DNA of 64,000 nt, taken from the NCBI GenBank assembly GCA_963920665.1, contig OY987264.1, forward strand, positions 30,732,906-30,796,905. Direction: 5' to 3'. This document shows, piece by piece, positions 48,180-59,405 of the stretch (within the stretch, counting starts at the first letter, position 1; the number at the start of each line of letters is the position of its first letter). Source of the stretch: Straminergon stramineum. Its lineage: Eukaryota; Streptophyta; Bryopsida; Hypnales; Calliergonaceae. A program made the position numbers and the translations under genes. The notes beneath the pieces were generated by a model that ran no database searches, was not told where the DNA came from, and saw nothing but the letters and a program-made list of their open reading frames with translations.

Positions 48180-49108
48180 TCAACGGTGAGCTTTAAATCC
48201 TGGTCGTTTATTTGACCACAGTTTTGGAGAGTTCTGACTGCATCAGTCCTCGACTCTTGTATTGATGAAGAATTCATTTCAAATTTTAGCTCATGAGTGT
48301 TCATTCACCAGACACTGATGCTCCTGTACAATTTACTTAATTAAACACTTTAGTTCATCTGTTTTCTTGTTGAATATGGAAGTCATTCATCATGGAAGTG
48401 ATTCATTTAAAAAAAGTCTTAATACATGTACCTTTTGTTTTGATATGTCCCCAGCTCCCTTGGCCAATTTTGTCCCGACGGTTAACGGGATGACTAGGTC
48501 AGGGAGTTGAAGGCTGACCATGGCTTGGAGAGGCATTTGAGTCTGAGTGCAAAATGGGGGGAGGGGGGGTTGTTGCATTCCACATTCTTAGGCCATCCAT
48601 GTTCACCCTTCCGTCTTTTCTCTTTTGGCTAGAGGTTTTCTCCCAACTCAGCAGCCAAAACAGAAATATTTTATGTGCATCAGGGGCCAACAGACTTCTT
48701 CAGCGAGCTGCTCAGGTTACGTTAATTCTCTGGTGGCCATAGTTTTGCAGCTAGTACACACAAATTTCTGAGGAACTATGTCGGTGGCCAAATTAGCAGT
48801 GGGTTAGGATTCTGTGGAGTGGCAAAGACTCGTCACCGTGAAAGTGTGTCAGAATTCGAAAGAAGGGGTATACCAGTGGTCCTGGGGGCACAATCACACG
48901 GAAGGGGAATATCTCAACCTCCAGAGGGATGAAATAAGATCAAGGATCCAAAATAACCGACACCTTCTATTCATAAGCGTAGGGTGATTTGGGGTATACC
49001 TATTTTCAGCACTTTGAAAAATTCGTGGTTTATTCATTTAGTGTCCTAAAGGTGCATTCTAAGAGAATCTAAAATCCCCTTAGGACTACCAACTAGATTG
49101 TCAGGGCC
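48180..49108. other. 3' flank of the kinase gene and intergenic DNA
   Basis: Includes the presumed 3' UTR. A G-rich run lies near 48554-48569. The short frames at 48390-48742 are not supported. Confidence 0.4.
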
Positions 49109-49573
49109 GGTTTACACCAAGGCTGAACCAAAAGGTCCTCTAGAATTACTGAAGAGATGGGCATGGTCGAAGTTGGGTTTGAAGACTTAGGCCAAGGTCC
49201 ATCCCATTTTTCATGGATGAGAAGTCCACTTGGATTTCTACGTGGCCAAAGTAGATAATGTTTTGTCGATTTCTAAGAGCTGTTTTTGTGATCATTCTTT
49301 GAAGTAGGCCCAAAGGATTTCTAAGAGACTATGATGGGCTAAAACCTCACATCAATGGATTTTGTCTATTGAATTCATCTTGCATTTGACAATGTTGAAT
49401 CAAAAAATAAATAGACATGGTCCAATTGTGGTCTCTCTTGGATTTATACTAAGACCATGCAAAATGTCATTACTATTTTTTGTCTTGGGTTCTTGTTTCA
49501 TATGGTTACATCTAATAAAGTTAGGGGTCTCCAAAAGTGCATTTGGTCCTTTGGTTTGGCCTTGGTGTAAACC
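49109..49573. mobile_element. MITE with GGTTTACACCAAGGC inverted ends
   Basis: Left end GGTTTACACCAAGGCTGAAC and right end TTTGGCCTTGGTGTAAACC are inverted with few differences. The body is about 465 bp and non-coding; the frames at 49362-49730 and 49400-49594 overlap it and are not supported as genes. Target duplication not clear. Confidence 0.6.
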
Positions 49574-49847
49574 AACCTTTAGTTGGGTTTCCAAAATTAT
49601 ACCATTGAGTTTAGCTTTTAAGCTTATATTTCTACTTCTTCACAGTTGTAGGCGTTTTTTTCTAACATGCCATTATAGTATCATTTCTTTTATATCTATA
49701 GAAATCATCCAATCTAAAAATAATGCATAATGTGATAGAAGCATAAAATGTACATTGTACTCATGTATACAAGAATTGTAAAGCCTTATTCAACTATAGT
49801 AGTGATATTGTTGCAACATGATTGGCTTCTATTGCCAAGTTGAAACA

Positions 49848-49973
49848 TATGTACTATTCTGAATGCTAGCGTTATTTTTTTGTTAGTCTTTAAGTAGCAA
49901 GAGGTCTCTTTATGTACTATTCTAAATGCTAGCATTATTTTTCTGTTGGTCTTTAAGTAGCAAGAGGTCTCTC
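49848..49973. repeat. 63 bp tandem duplication
   Basis: Two head-to-tail units, 49848-49910 and 49911-49973, differing at a handful of positions; each begins TATGTACTATTCT and ends GCAAGAGGTCTCT. Confidence 0.9.
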
Positions 49974-52436
49974 TAGCTATCAAGTATCCACTACTATTCC
50001 CTTTACATATTATCATTGTTGCTTTTTCCAACCCCATCACCTTCAACATTGTTTGTGTATTAATGGTTGTTGACTCTAGCTTCATTTTATATAACAAAGA
50101 CTCAACCAAAAAAATTTACAACTCAATAATAATACTCATGTTCAAAACCTTACTTAGATGACTTTAGATTTGATATTATTAAAATGTATAATTCTAGAAA
50201 AATTGTGGAAATAAAAGTATGAGTGAAACTTTTATGAGTTGATTTTCAATTCTCAAGTAGCATTGAAAACATGAATTCATAGATTTAGGCAATATGAAAT
50301 TTTGAAAAATATACTTCAATAGAGGTCAATAAATTTAGACAGTTTTTTCTCTTGTTTTAGCAAGGAGCACCTTCTGAAATTTAACTCCATTCAAAGAAAT
50401 GTATTCAAACATCATCAACATAGATTTTGAAATGAAATTTAGAATGAATTTAAATAATATGTATTTCAAATATTATATTAAAATAATGGAAATTGCTACG
50501 GTAGACTTAATGTGTAGATGCAATCTAAAATTCAAATCTACAATTTCTAGTTAAAAATTAATTCAAAAATATTCCTCCATAATGTTCCATATGATACACC
50601 TTTGCAAATTTTCCAAACAAAAAGAGACCATTTGTCTTTTAGGATTAAACCATTAAATGAGTTTGATGTTTCTAGGTCCAAAACTACTTCAAAGTGCCTC
50701 AAATCCAAAGCAAGGCTAAAATCTTCATCTATATTTGTTCATTAATAGATCCAACCATAGAATCCTTTAGTTAACTTGTTAGCTACACTAAATAGTGAAA
50801 TTAGGTTGCCTTAACAATTAGGTTGCCTTATCCTAAGAAGGTTACTTTCCAAGCCATCAAAGTCAACAAAAACCTCTTCATATATTTATATTTGTACACA
50901 TGGTGGTTCATGAGTCCCAATTGCAACAATACGTGATTCAAAAGTGGTTCATTCTTGTAGAATAATAGTAAATATTTATATAGTGTCAAATATTGAGAAA
51001 TTGGTATGGAGAAACTTAATTTCATGATTTAGTGCAAAGACTTAGAATACACCCTCCTTAAATTTCAGAATAAGAAACCTTACCAATTGCAAGATTATGT
51101 CACTTGGATATAAAAAAAATTCAACTCTTCCCAATGGTTAGTTAGGTTTCTTCTTTCAAAAATTTTATATAAAAATATGTAGATCCTAAAATTTGTTATT
51201 CTCCACATTATATTTAAGAAATAAGATCGGAGTTTATATAAAAATCTCAAAATAAAAATAAAAATTCATATTCATGCTTGAAAAAAATAGTAAGTAGAAA
51301 GAAGTAGAGTATGATTTTAAATACTAAAATTTTAAGACTTTAGTTATGAAATTGTGAAAAATTCCAATTCCAATGGTTGTTATGTTGTAAAAGAAAATTT
51401 ACATCTAACGAAGAATAATTTTCCATTGCTATAAGACAAGATGTCTTTTGACAAATTTTGTCTTGAAATACCCAAAGAAATTTAGAAATGAAATAAATCT
51501 ATCCATCTTTGATTTTTAGTTACTTTATCCATTTTAAAAAAATCATTATATAAATAAAAACATGGAAAAATGTGGCTCAAAAAAATTTGATGTATAGATT
51601 TTTGCCTATTGTAGAAGGAACCAACCGAAGTGAAAAAGTTGTTCATATTTTGAGTCAATTCTATTACTAGTAAAAAGAGTTTTTAATAACACTTCACTAA
51701 TTGCAAAATGTTCATCTGATTAAGAATTATTTGTAATGTTTTTATAGTAGAAGCTCAAAAACATGAATGTTAGGAAATATTTTGAATATGTAAGAGATAT
51801 TAATCATATTTACAAAAACTACATGCATGAAGGATGTCTTGAGTTGAACAAGGTTTGATAAATGAGTGATTGATAAAATTAAAATTAAAATACATGAAAG
51901 GTATATATTATATCCAATAACACTGTAGTGTAAAGGGTTCAATTTCCTTGATATTCTACACTAAGAAATTAGTAGATAGTACCCATAGGCCTACAATTCA
52001 AATTGCAATAATAGAAATTTAATTCTAAGAGTTTTTAGAAATATCAATTGGAAGTGTAATAGAGATTGCATTTGATAAAATTTGTTCCATGAAATGGGCT
52101 TAAATTTAAAAGTGATCATATTCATGGCTAAGATTTTAAGAAAGAGTAAAGTGCTAAAAGTCGTTAAAATATACTACAAGATGGTTTATGGCATAAACAT
52201 CTTTTTTTGTAGAAAGTAAGTGGTACCTCCATGAGGGAATTTCCAATACCATCTGTTGACTACTCATTCAAGGAACTGTCCCCCCCAAATGAACAAAAAG
52301 TCATAGTCTTTCATCTAGTATTGTGCATTTGAAATCATTTGTACTTCTTTTCTTGACTTTCTATGCATTTCAAGGTAGAAAATGAAATACGATCTCATAA
52401 ATGTAGATGATAAGATGAACAAGAAGAATCCTCTTC
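49974..52436. other. AT-rich gene desert
   Basis: No gene. About 51280-51420 resembles 18410-18590, an internal part of the family C element (shared AGTAGAAAGAAGTAGA-like and CAATGGTTGT-ATGTTGTAA segments), so a fragment of that family lies here. Confidence 0.4.
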
Positions 52437-53710
52437 TTAACCCCTAAAGTTCTTTGATGTTTAGAGGCCAAAACAAGCCTTGAAATACACTTTGACATAG
52501 CAAAGTTAAAATTTTCATCCTTTTATATTCTTTTTTGAATCCAACCACATGATGTTTTTTGCAACTTCTTCAAGTATGTCTTTTTAAATTTTCAAAGTGC
52601 AAAACTGTATTGATTGCAAGATTATATTGCCTAAACTTTAAAAATAGGTTATTCTAGCATTTCCTAAAGGTGAAGTTTTGTCTTTCAATATTTTTTGAAA
52701 AATATATTTTTGCCCATTACTGCACAATTTAGTCTACATGTTGGAAATTGGGTTGGAAACACATGAAAATTTTAATAGAGAATAATCTCATATTCATCTA
52801 AGAATAAATTACTAAATGGTCAGTGAAACATGATGAAAAAATCACTAAATCACTAATAACTTTGAAATGAAATTAAGATTTGTCAATCCTAATGGTGAAA
52901 ATGTTCTAATAAGTGTCACATATATAGTAATCTTGCCAATCACTGCACTAACAAAATTCAAATCCTTCTCCATATAAATATAGAGACTTGCATGTTTTGA
53001 AATTTGACATGATTATTAAGTATCATGTTAAGATTCACCTTCAAATTATAGAATGCAAAAAAAATTCTTCCAAAATTTTTTATTGCAATCTAAAGGCAAT
53101 GAAGCTAAAGTCTAGTTAAAAATTCCTTGCAACCCTTCACCGCACAGTGAGTAGTCATTGGGTGGTGATACAAAATTTTGTTCCTAAAGCAATTGAATTG
53201 GTAGTTGCATCGTGCGGTTAGAGTACAATAAATGGCAACGGTTGTTGTGTGGTTTTTGGATGTGTGTGGTAAATGGCAAGTTTACTCTACAATGTTTTTT
53301 TTATTTCTTTGAAAATTTTCACTAATTGAGTTCAAAAATGACTTATAAAAGAAAAATCTGTTTTTAATCCCTCATTGCCTCAAAAGTAAAGTCCTCATAA
53401 GTTTCATTTCATTAATTAAAATAGAATAGTATAATTTTCTTGGTGTAAGTATTAGTCAATACAATCAAATGATAAGAAAATTATTTTAGAATTTTTTAAA
53501 TTTTTAGTTGCTTGATTTGGTATTGAATACACATAAGTCCTTATAACTTTCATAATATTTTCAAAATGACATAAAATAAAGCTTCACATGTAGAGCAAAA
53601 TTATTAGGACCTATCCTAAAAACATTTATATAGAAAATTCAAAATTTGAAGTTAGAAGAAAGTGCTCAAGTTCTCAAAAAGTCCAAATTTACTCTTTAAG
53701 TTAAGGTTAC
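52437..53710 (-). mobile_element. Uninterrupted relative of the 36.9-38.35 kb host element
   Basis: Begins TTAA-CCCCTAAAGTTCTTTGATG at 52437 and, inverted, matches both flanks of the nested family B copy at 37545-38127. At the equivalent of that insertion (about 52660-52680) the sequence is continuous. The far end near 53700 is approximate. It also contains copy 2 of the dispersed repeat (about 52950-53300). Confidence 0.5.
52950..53300 (+). repeat. Dispersed repeat, copy 2, with about 60 bp extra
   Basis: Matches 10793-11070. Between GGTGATACAAAATTTTGTT and TGTGTGGTTTTTGGATG it carries about 60 bases absent from copy 1, including GTTGCATCGTGCGGTTAGAG. Confidence 0.75.
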
Positions 53711-54141
53711 AATGCCTAAATTTATACAAATAAAGGTGTAAACATGGTCCTAGTATCAAGGGACATCAGAGTTAGTCCTTTCCAAAAAAACTGACACCTA
53801 CTATTGAATTGTAAAGCTTTTGTTGAGTCTTGATGGTAGTTAATAGGGAATTTCAAAATTATTTTATAATGCATGTTTTAGACAAAATATGTTGGTTCTC
53901 CATTATAGGATCTACCTCCTAACAAACACATCAAGGATGGAATTCACCATCTAACTTAAGTCCATGAGACTTAGATAGTTGAGCCATTCCCAACTCCAAA
54001 CACTTCATTCACATGGATCTTTTAGACTGGAGTTATCCTTCTTCCTACCATGAGGGGGACCATTACTTGATTATACATGTAGAACCTTTGTAGCTTATTG
54101 CATACTTTGTTAGTGCATTATCTGCAACAGAGAGGTTTGTG
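53711..54141. other. AT-rich intergenic DNA
   Basis: Nothing recognisable between the family E relative and the next CACTA-like element. Confidence 0.4.
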
Positions 54142-54314
54142 CACTAGTAGAAAACTATATTGCAATAAACAAAATGTAGGTGACATTTTTGTTCACTGTA
54201 ACATATTTTTTCTGAAAACTGCGTTCTTTGCAACGTAGTTTTTAGAAAATTGTATTGTAGTGAACAAAAATATCACTTAGTTTTTGTTCATGGCAATGCA
54301 ATTTTCTTCTAGTG
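54142..54314. mobile_element. Second CACTAG-ended foldback element, with a 3-bp GTG duplication
   Basis: Starts CACTAGTAGAAAACTATATT and ends GCAATTTTCTTCTAGTG. It is flanked on both sides by GTG, the 3-bp target duplication expected of CACTA elements. The arms match imperfectly across 173 bp, so it is older than the foldback at 11835-12016. Confidence 0.65.
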
Positions 54315-57300
54315 GTGGGTGGGCCCAATTTCAAAGATCTTTTCTGGAAAGTAGTGTAGTTCGATGCTACATTAGTTAGTGGCCATTAATGCACCTTTGC
54401 AAATGCATAAACCTCTCTTAGTGCATATAGTAGAACCACCTATTACAAACCAAACCCTATGGACAATTTGTAGACACTTGGAAATTCAATAGAGACATAA
54501 TTGATTTCTAACCATTAGTTTTTGGTTTCCGACCATCTTCTAGCCATCACTATCATGACACATATGCTTAGTTTTGAGAGCCAAATTAGTCTTTGGATGA
54601 GTAGTTATGGAAGACTCTACATGTTGAGGATGGGTGTAGGCCAACTTTTGGCTTCCAAAATTCATAACAATTTGAATTCAAGGAAAAAAATTCTAAAAAT
54701 TTGACAATGCCCATCATTTCTATCTTTCTATAGGGCAAAAATTTAACATGGCCTTCTACTACTCCAAATCATGCACATAATGCTTAAGTGTATGGTAATG
54801 GGTGGTTCTACTATAGTCCCCGCAGTATGCACTAAGAAAGATTCTACCCGTACAATGTTATGAACATATTACAATTAGGTATAGTTACTTTTAAACACCA
54901 AAGTGATGAAAAGAGTCTACATGGGATATATTATGAAAGTAACCCCTCATTGCATCAGTACTATTGCAATAGGATAATAATCCAATATTGAAATTATATT
55001 AATGCAATATTGCAAATAGTATTGCAACATTATAATTTCAATATTGGATTGTTACCCCATTGCAACAATATTGCAACTAGTAAGGTAGAAGGCTCAAAAT
55101 GCATCCATCTAAGGGAAAACAACCCTCTATGAAGAAATTTGTAATTGGAAATATTTATCTCATTTTTTTGGTAGGAAGAAAAATGAAGAACACATCATGG
55201 CAATTTTTATCAAAAATTTCTGATTGTCTATGAATTAGAAACAATTATTCAGAGTGGAAGGGGTGTAGGTCGCTACTTAATATGCGCACAGGCTTCACTA
55301 GTAATCAATGAATACACAACTTTCATTATGATAAGTGAGTCCAAAAAGTGATCAATATGATGCTTAGGTTGTTCTTGTGAGTCCTTAATGTGTCCACTTG
55401 ATGTCAAAAATGACACCATGGGCATGTCAATACTCCCCACGAAAAAAGGCTAATGATTCATTACTTCACAATTCACTCCCCACTATTAATAAGATTTTAT
55501 TGCACTCCATTAACCCTTGAGTGCCCAACGTGAATTCCAAAAACAAGCTACAAATAGCCACTCAAGTTAATCCTACGGATTAAAAGATAAGATTCAAGAG
55601 ACATGACCGTTGAGATTGCTAGAGAGGTGGAGAGGACATCTTTGGAGGAAACTTATGGAAGTTTTCACCGTACAACCTAGGATATCATAATGATTAGACC
55701 TCTCATAGTAGGAGTTCAGATTTGGGGCAGGGATTAACTACACTTCAGATTTAGCTCAAAGAATCTTAGTTAAGAACTCATTTATGAGTGAGTGAAGAGC
55801 ACACATTCGAGTCACCCCTTTCACGTGATCGAGAACTCTAAAATCATGCACATAGGACCACAATTTATCTCCACAAAGAATTTCTTCCATGTGAACTACC
55901 CTTTGCGCTATTTCTAATACTATTTCTATAAGGGCGGTTCTCAATTGTTTTCGAGCCATCTCCTACAGTTCTTATCTTACTACCGAAAATGAACTCCGTT
56001 AATTTATGCCAGGCCTGGGAATAATATTTTTTTTACAGTTACAGTTTCAGTTTGAACTTCCGTTCCAAGTGTGCAGACTTCCGTCACGTCAAGGCAACCG
56101 AAGCTCATCGTTTCCCAGGAAACTTCTGTCTCTTTAATTCCCAACATTCAGAGACACCCTGGATCTGATGAAGGAGATCATCTTATCTTAACTTCCCCCA
56201 CTGTACCTGCAGATCATGTCGTCCCTTTTTTCGTTGCTGCACAAATTTAGATTTACAAGAAGTTACTACTCTAGTGATTTTCCACAACATTGATCTTTTT
56301 TCCCCCAAAAAAACACAAGGGCAAGTCAAAGAATATTTTGCTAGCATTTTGGTCAACTCAATTTTGCAAATTAAAAAAAAACAAAAATATACTAAAGGTT
56401 GTGAAAGGAAAAACATCTAGCTTCCCTTTGTAGATCATAATGGGGGCTATTCATGTCCTATTGGATGTCATTGTCAATGTGATTCTTGTCATTCCCAACT
56501 CCGTTGCAATTAGATGATTCCATAGGTGTCCCTTGAGATTGAATCTTTTGCCATGCATAATATTTACCTCATGGGTCTATCAATAGGTCTTGTAAAATTG
56601 TCATTTTGACTCTTTTTGACCTAGTTCTATTCTCAACTTGTTACTATGTAAAGTTAGTATAGTTTTCACTATATGAAGATGGGAACTTAGTGGAATTTGG
56701 TCCAAAAGTACGGATCACAATTAGACTAGGGTCCATTTTGGATCATCCTACCTTACTTTAATCGTACATGGTTGCTCTCTCACATGGTCAGTATTAGTAC
56801 AAAGGAATTTATTGAAGGCCAAGTGGCCCAAGTCAAAGAAGTCAAAAACAAATTCATTTGGCAATCCTACAATGACGAATGAAACTAGGTAGTACTTTGT
56901 TCAAACATTTTCATCCAAACAATCATACCATAAGCATCAATGGACAAAGTCTAAAAGTATATACACAAAAGTTGTAGTATACAATATACTACACGTTACC
57001 ATGGAAGTTTGAAGAAAAAATTAGTTTTGATTTGAAAGAAATTAATTTCAAAGTTAGCCATGTCTAAAACTCAATTTTGTTCAACATGATTTGGAACTAC
57101 TTTATCTTTTGTCAATTTTTTCTTAGAACTCCAAAAAACTTTTTGTGCCTTTGGCATGTTATATACATCATTTCAGATTATTGTACACAAAAATTGAAGA
57201 AAATTGACATTTTTAGAATTTGAAATATCAACAATTTGAGAAACATGCAAATGATGTTGGTTCTTACAATAATTGATTATTTTTTTTTGGAATTGAGAGC

Positions 57301-57723
57301 ATAGGATAGCATTAGCCATTGTAAAGAGAATATAGGTTGCAATATAGACCACTATTACATCTTAATGCCCTTGCATTTGAAATATTTGTTGAATTGGACA
57401 ATGTGTTCAATGAATATTTCCTAGCCATACAATGCATTTTTAGGGGCAATTTTTTGGTCCCAAAACTAGAGTTCTTGAGCACATAATTGATTGAGAAAAT
57501 CCAAAAAAAATAAATTATCATTGTCGATTTCATCATTAGAGTCATGCACATGTTGTGTGAAAATTTCATCCCAAAAAATAAAAATTCCATTCGCAGTGAG
57601 CTACTTGAAATCGTTATGTTGACAAAAAAAACACAATTTGGGCATTTAAGGGTTAATATCTATCAAATCTAACTTTCACATAGGATAAGTTCCTCTTTTT
57701 TTCCAGGGTGAAAAAAAAGCCAA
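54315..57723. other. AT-rich gene desert with inverted-repeat relics
   Basis: A palindromic stretch at about 54940-55082 is listed separately. TTAACCCTTGAGTGCCC at about 55510 and GGGCATTTAAGGGTTAA ending at 57656 look like isolated TTAA-element termini. The small minus frames at 55756-55959 and 57312-57590 are not supported as genes. Confidence 0.4.
54940..55082. mobile_element. Foldback repeat centred near 55015
   Basis: AATCCAATATTGAAATTATA (from about 54979) is mirrored by TATAATTTCAATATTGGATT. Outer segments (TTGCATCAGTACTATTGCAA; ATTGCAACAATATTGCAACT) are also roughly inverted. No coding capacity; superfamily unknown. Confidence 0.55.
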
Positions 57724-58447
57724 GGTGAATTGACCCCCTTGCTTGATCCTAAGGGAAAGCCCTCAATTTTTTTTTCACACATGATAAAATTTGCAAATTT
57801 TGGAATTCATATTTGCAATCAGAGGCCCAAAATTAACTAGGAGAGATGTACAATATAAATTTTCAAGCACGAAATAGTTTTTTTTTTGTTTTACCTACCC
57901 CCTTGGAATGAATTGGAGGGGATGAGCAAGGGGGTCAGTTCACCCCAACCAAAAGAAAGGGTGAGTTAGCTTTCCCCGGCCACTCATCACTCATGTGAAT
58001 GCAACAACTGGCCAAAGTGGATTGCCCCCCTCGCTTGTCCCCAAGGGAAAAACCTAAAATTCTTTATTTTCCACGCATGATAAAATTTGCAAATTTTGAA
58101 TTCATATTTGCAATCAAAGACCCCCAATTATCATGGAGAGGTTTGAAAACTAAGTTATTGAAATACAAAATAGGGGTCTTTTTCTTACATGCACCCCTAG
58201 ATTGATGGCCTGGGTGAACTGACCCCCTCACTCGGTCCCTCTAAGTCATTCCAAGGGTGCAAGTAAAACAAAAAGCCCCCTATTTTGTGCTTCATTAATT
58301 TACCTTGAGCACTCATGCTAGCTAATTCGGGGCCTCTGATTGCAAATATGAATTCAAAATTTGCAAATGTTATCTTGCGTGAAAAACAAATAATTCCAGT
58401 GTTTTCCCAAGAGGCCGAGCGAGGGGGTCAGTTCACCCCGGGCCATG
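57724..58447. mobile_element. Cluster of three related MITEs with GGTGAACTGACCCCC ends
   Basis: Copy 1 (57724-57944) and copy 3 (58204-58447) have inverted ends GGTGAACTGACCCCCTC / GAGGGGGTCAGTTCACC. Copy 2 starts at about 58010 with a variant left end (AAAGTGGATTGCCCCCC) and lacks a right end. All share the core AAATTTGCAAATTTTG-ATTCATATTTGCAATCA, which is inverted in copy 3. The 16-18 bp termini are GC-rich in an AT-rich background. Confidence 0.75.
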
Positions 58448-58699
58448 CAACCCATCAGAGACACTGAACAGATCGACGAAGTTACAAAAGTCACTGACTA
58501 CAAACCAGGGGTAATTTGCATCTAGACGGAGGAAATTTCTGCCCCACTTTTGACACCCAAGTCCCAGTTGGAACGATATTCATGTAAGGCCACTTACCAA
58601 TAATAGTTTTTCCTTACACGCCATCAGTCCCCTACATTCCAGGGCCCAAGCCGAAGCCCAAACTCCAAAGCAAAAAATTCCACCCCTTTTTCACCCCCC

Positions 58700-58763
58700 A
58701 CCACCTCACCCCACCTCACCCCACCCGGCCACCCCACCTCACCCCACCCGGCCACCCCGCCCC
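58700..58763. repeat. C-rich tandem repeat (CCTCACCCCACCCGGCCACC units)
   Basis: Two adjacent units of about 25 bp containing CCTCACCCCACCCGGCCACC. It lies about 640 bp upstream of the AP2 gene's ATG, within its probable promoter or leader. Confidence 0.8.
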
Positions 58764-59405
58764 TTTTTTCACCCCAGAACTGACAAAGAGGAACGACTCA
58801 GCAGCTTGGATTGGAATGACTGATGCTACAGAGAAAACAAGGTTATCCAATGGGGCTTAGAGGGGGGACCACACCGAACCATATCTCACCAAACTGGCTC
58901 CAGGCACTCAGTCAGGCAAACCTCCCCAGCAAAGCAAAGCAAAGGAAAGGAAACTACAGTTTGATAGTAGGCAACTGCCCTCAACGAAACAGGGGAAAGG
59001 CCTAAATGAATAGTAACTTTCTCCAAAATTCCAAGATTTAGTTGCCAACTCTAGCCCCGAAGCTACTAAAACTCTGGACTCTGGCTGGCCGCTTGAAAAC
59101 TCCACAGAGAGTGTTGCCTTGGAAACAGTTGGCAATTCGCATTGCCACTACTACGACTACAGTGGACGGATCGTGCAAAAGGTCCACTGCAGCAGCAGCA
59201 GGCAGATCGGGATCAAATCCTGGGCTGGCTTATAAAGGAAGGCAATTGAGATATTTTTCAAGTCTGTGGCGTTTCGGAGCAATTTTTTCTTTTCCGTTCG
59301 GAAGGGGGGAGGGGTGGAGGCTGTTTGGCATTCAATGTGTTAAGACTGGGGTGGCCGGTGGGTTTAGTGGTGTGTACCTGGAGGAGCTGAGAGGAGGCTG
59401 CAGCT
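58764..59405 (+). promoter_or_regulatory. Upstream region of the AP2 gene
   Basis: Base composition rises here as expected for a gene flank. A TATAAA-like sequence (GCTTATAAAGG) at about 59229 would place transcription start near 59260, giving a leader of roughly 145 bases. Not verified. Confidence 0.45.

Noticed and set aside
55505..57656. A TTAA-ended element between TTAACCCTTGAGTGCCC (55510) and GGGCATTTAAGGGTTAA (57656)
   Set aside because: The ends look paired, but the interior matches no other copy over most of its length and the right end belongs to family C; they may be two separate remnants.
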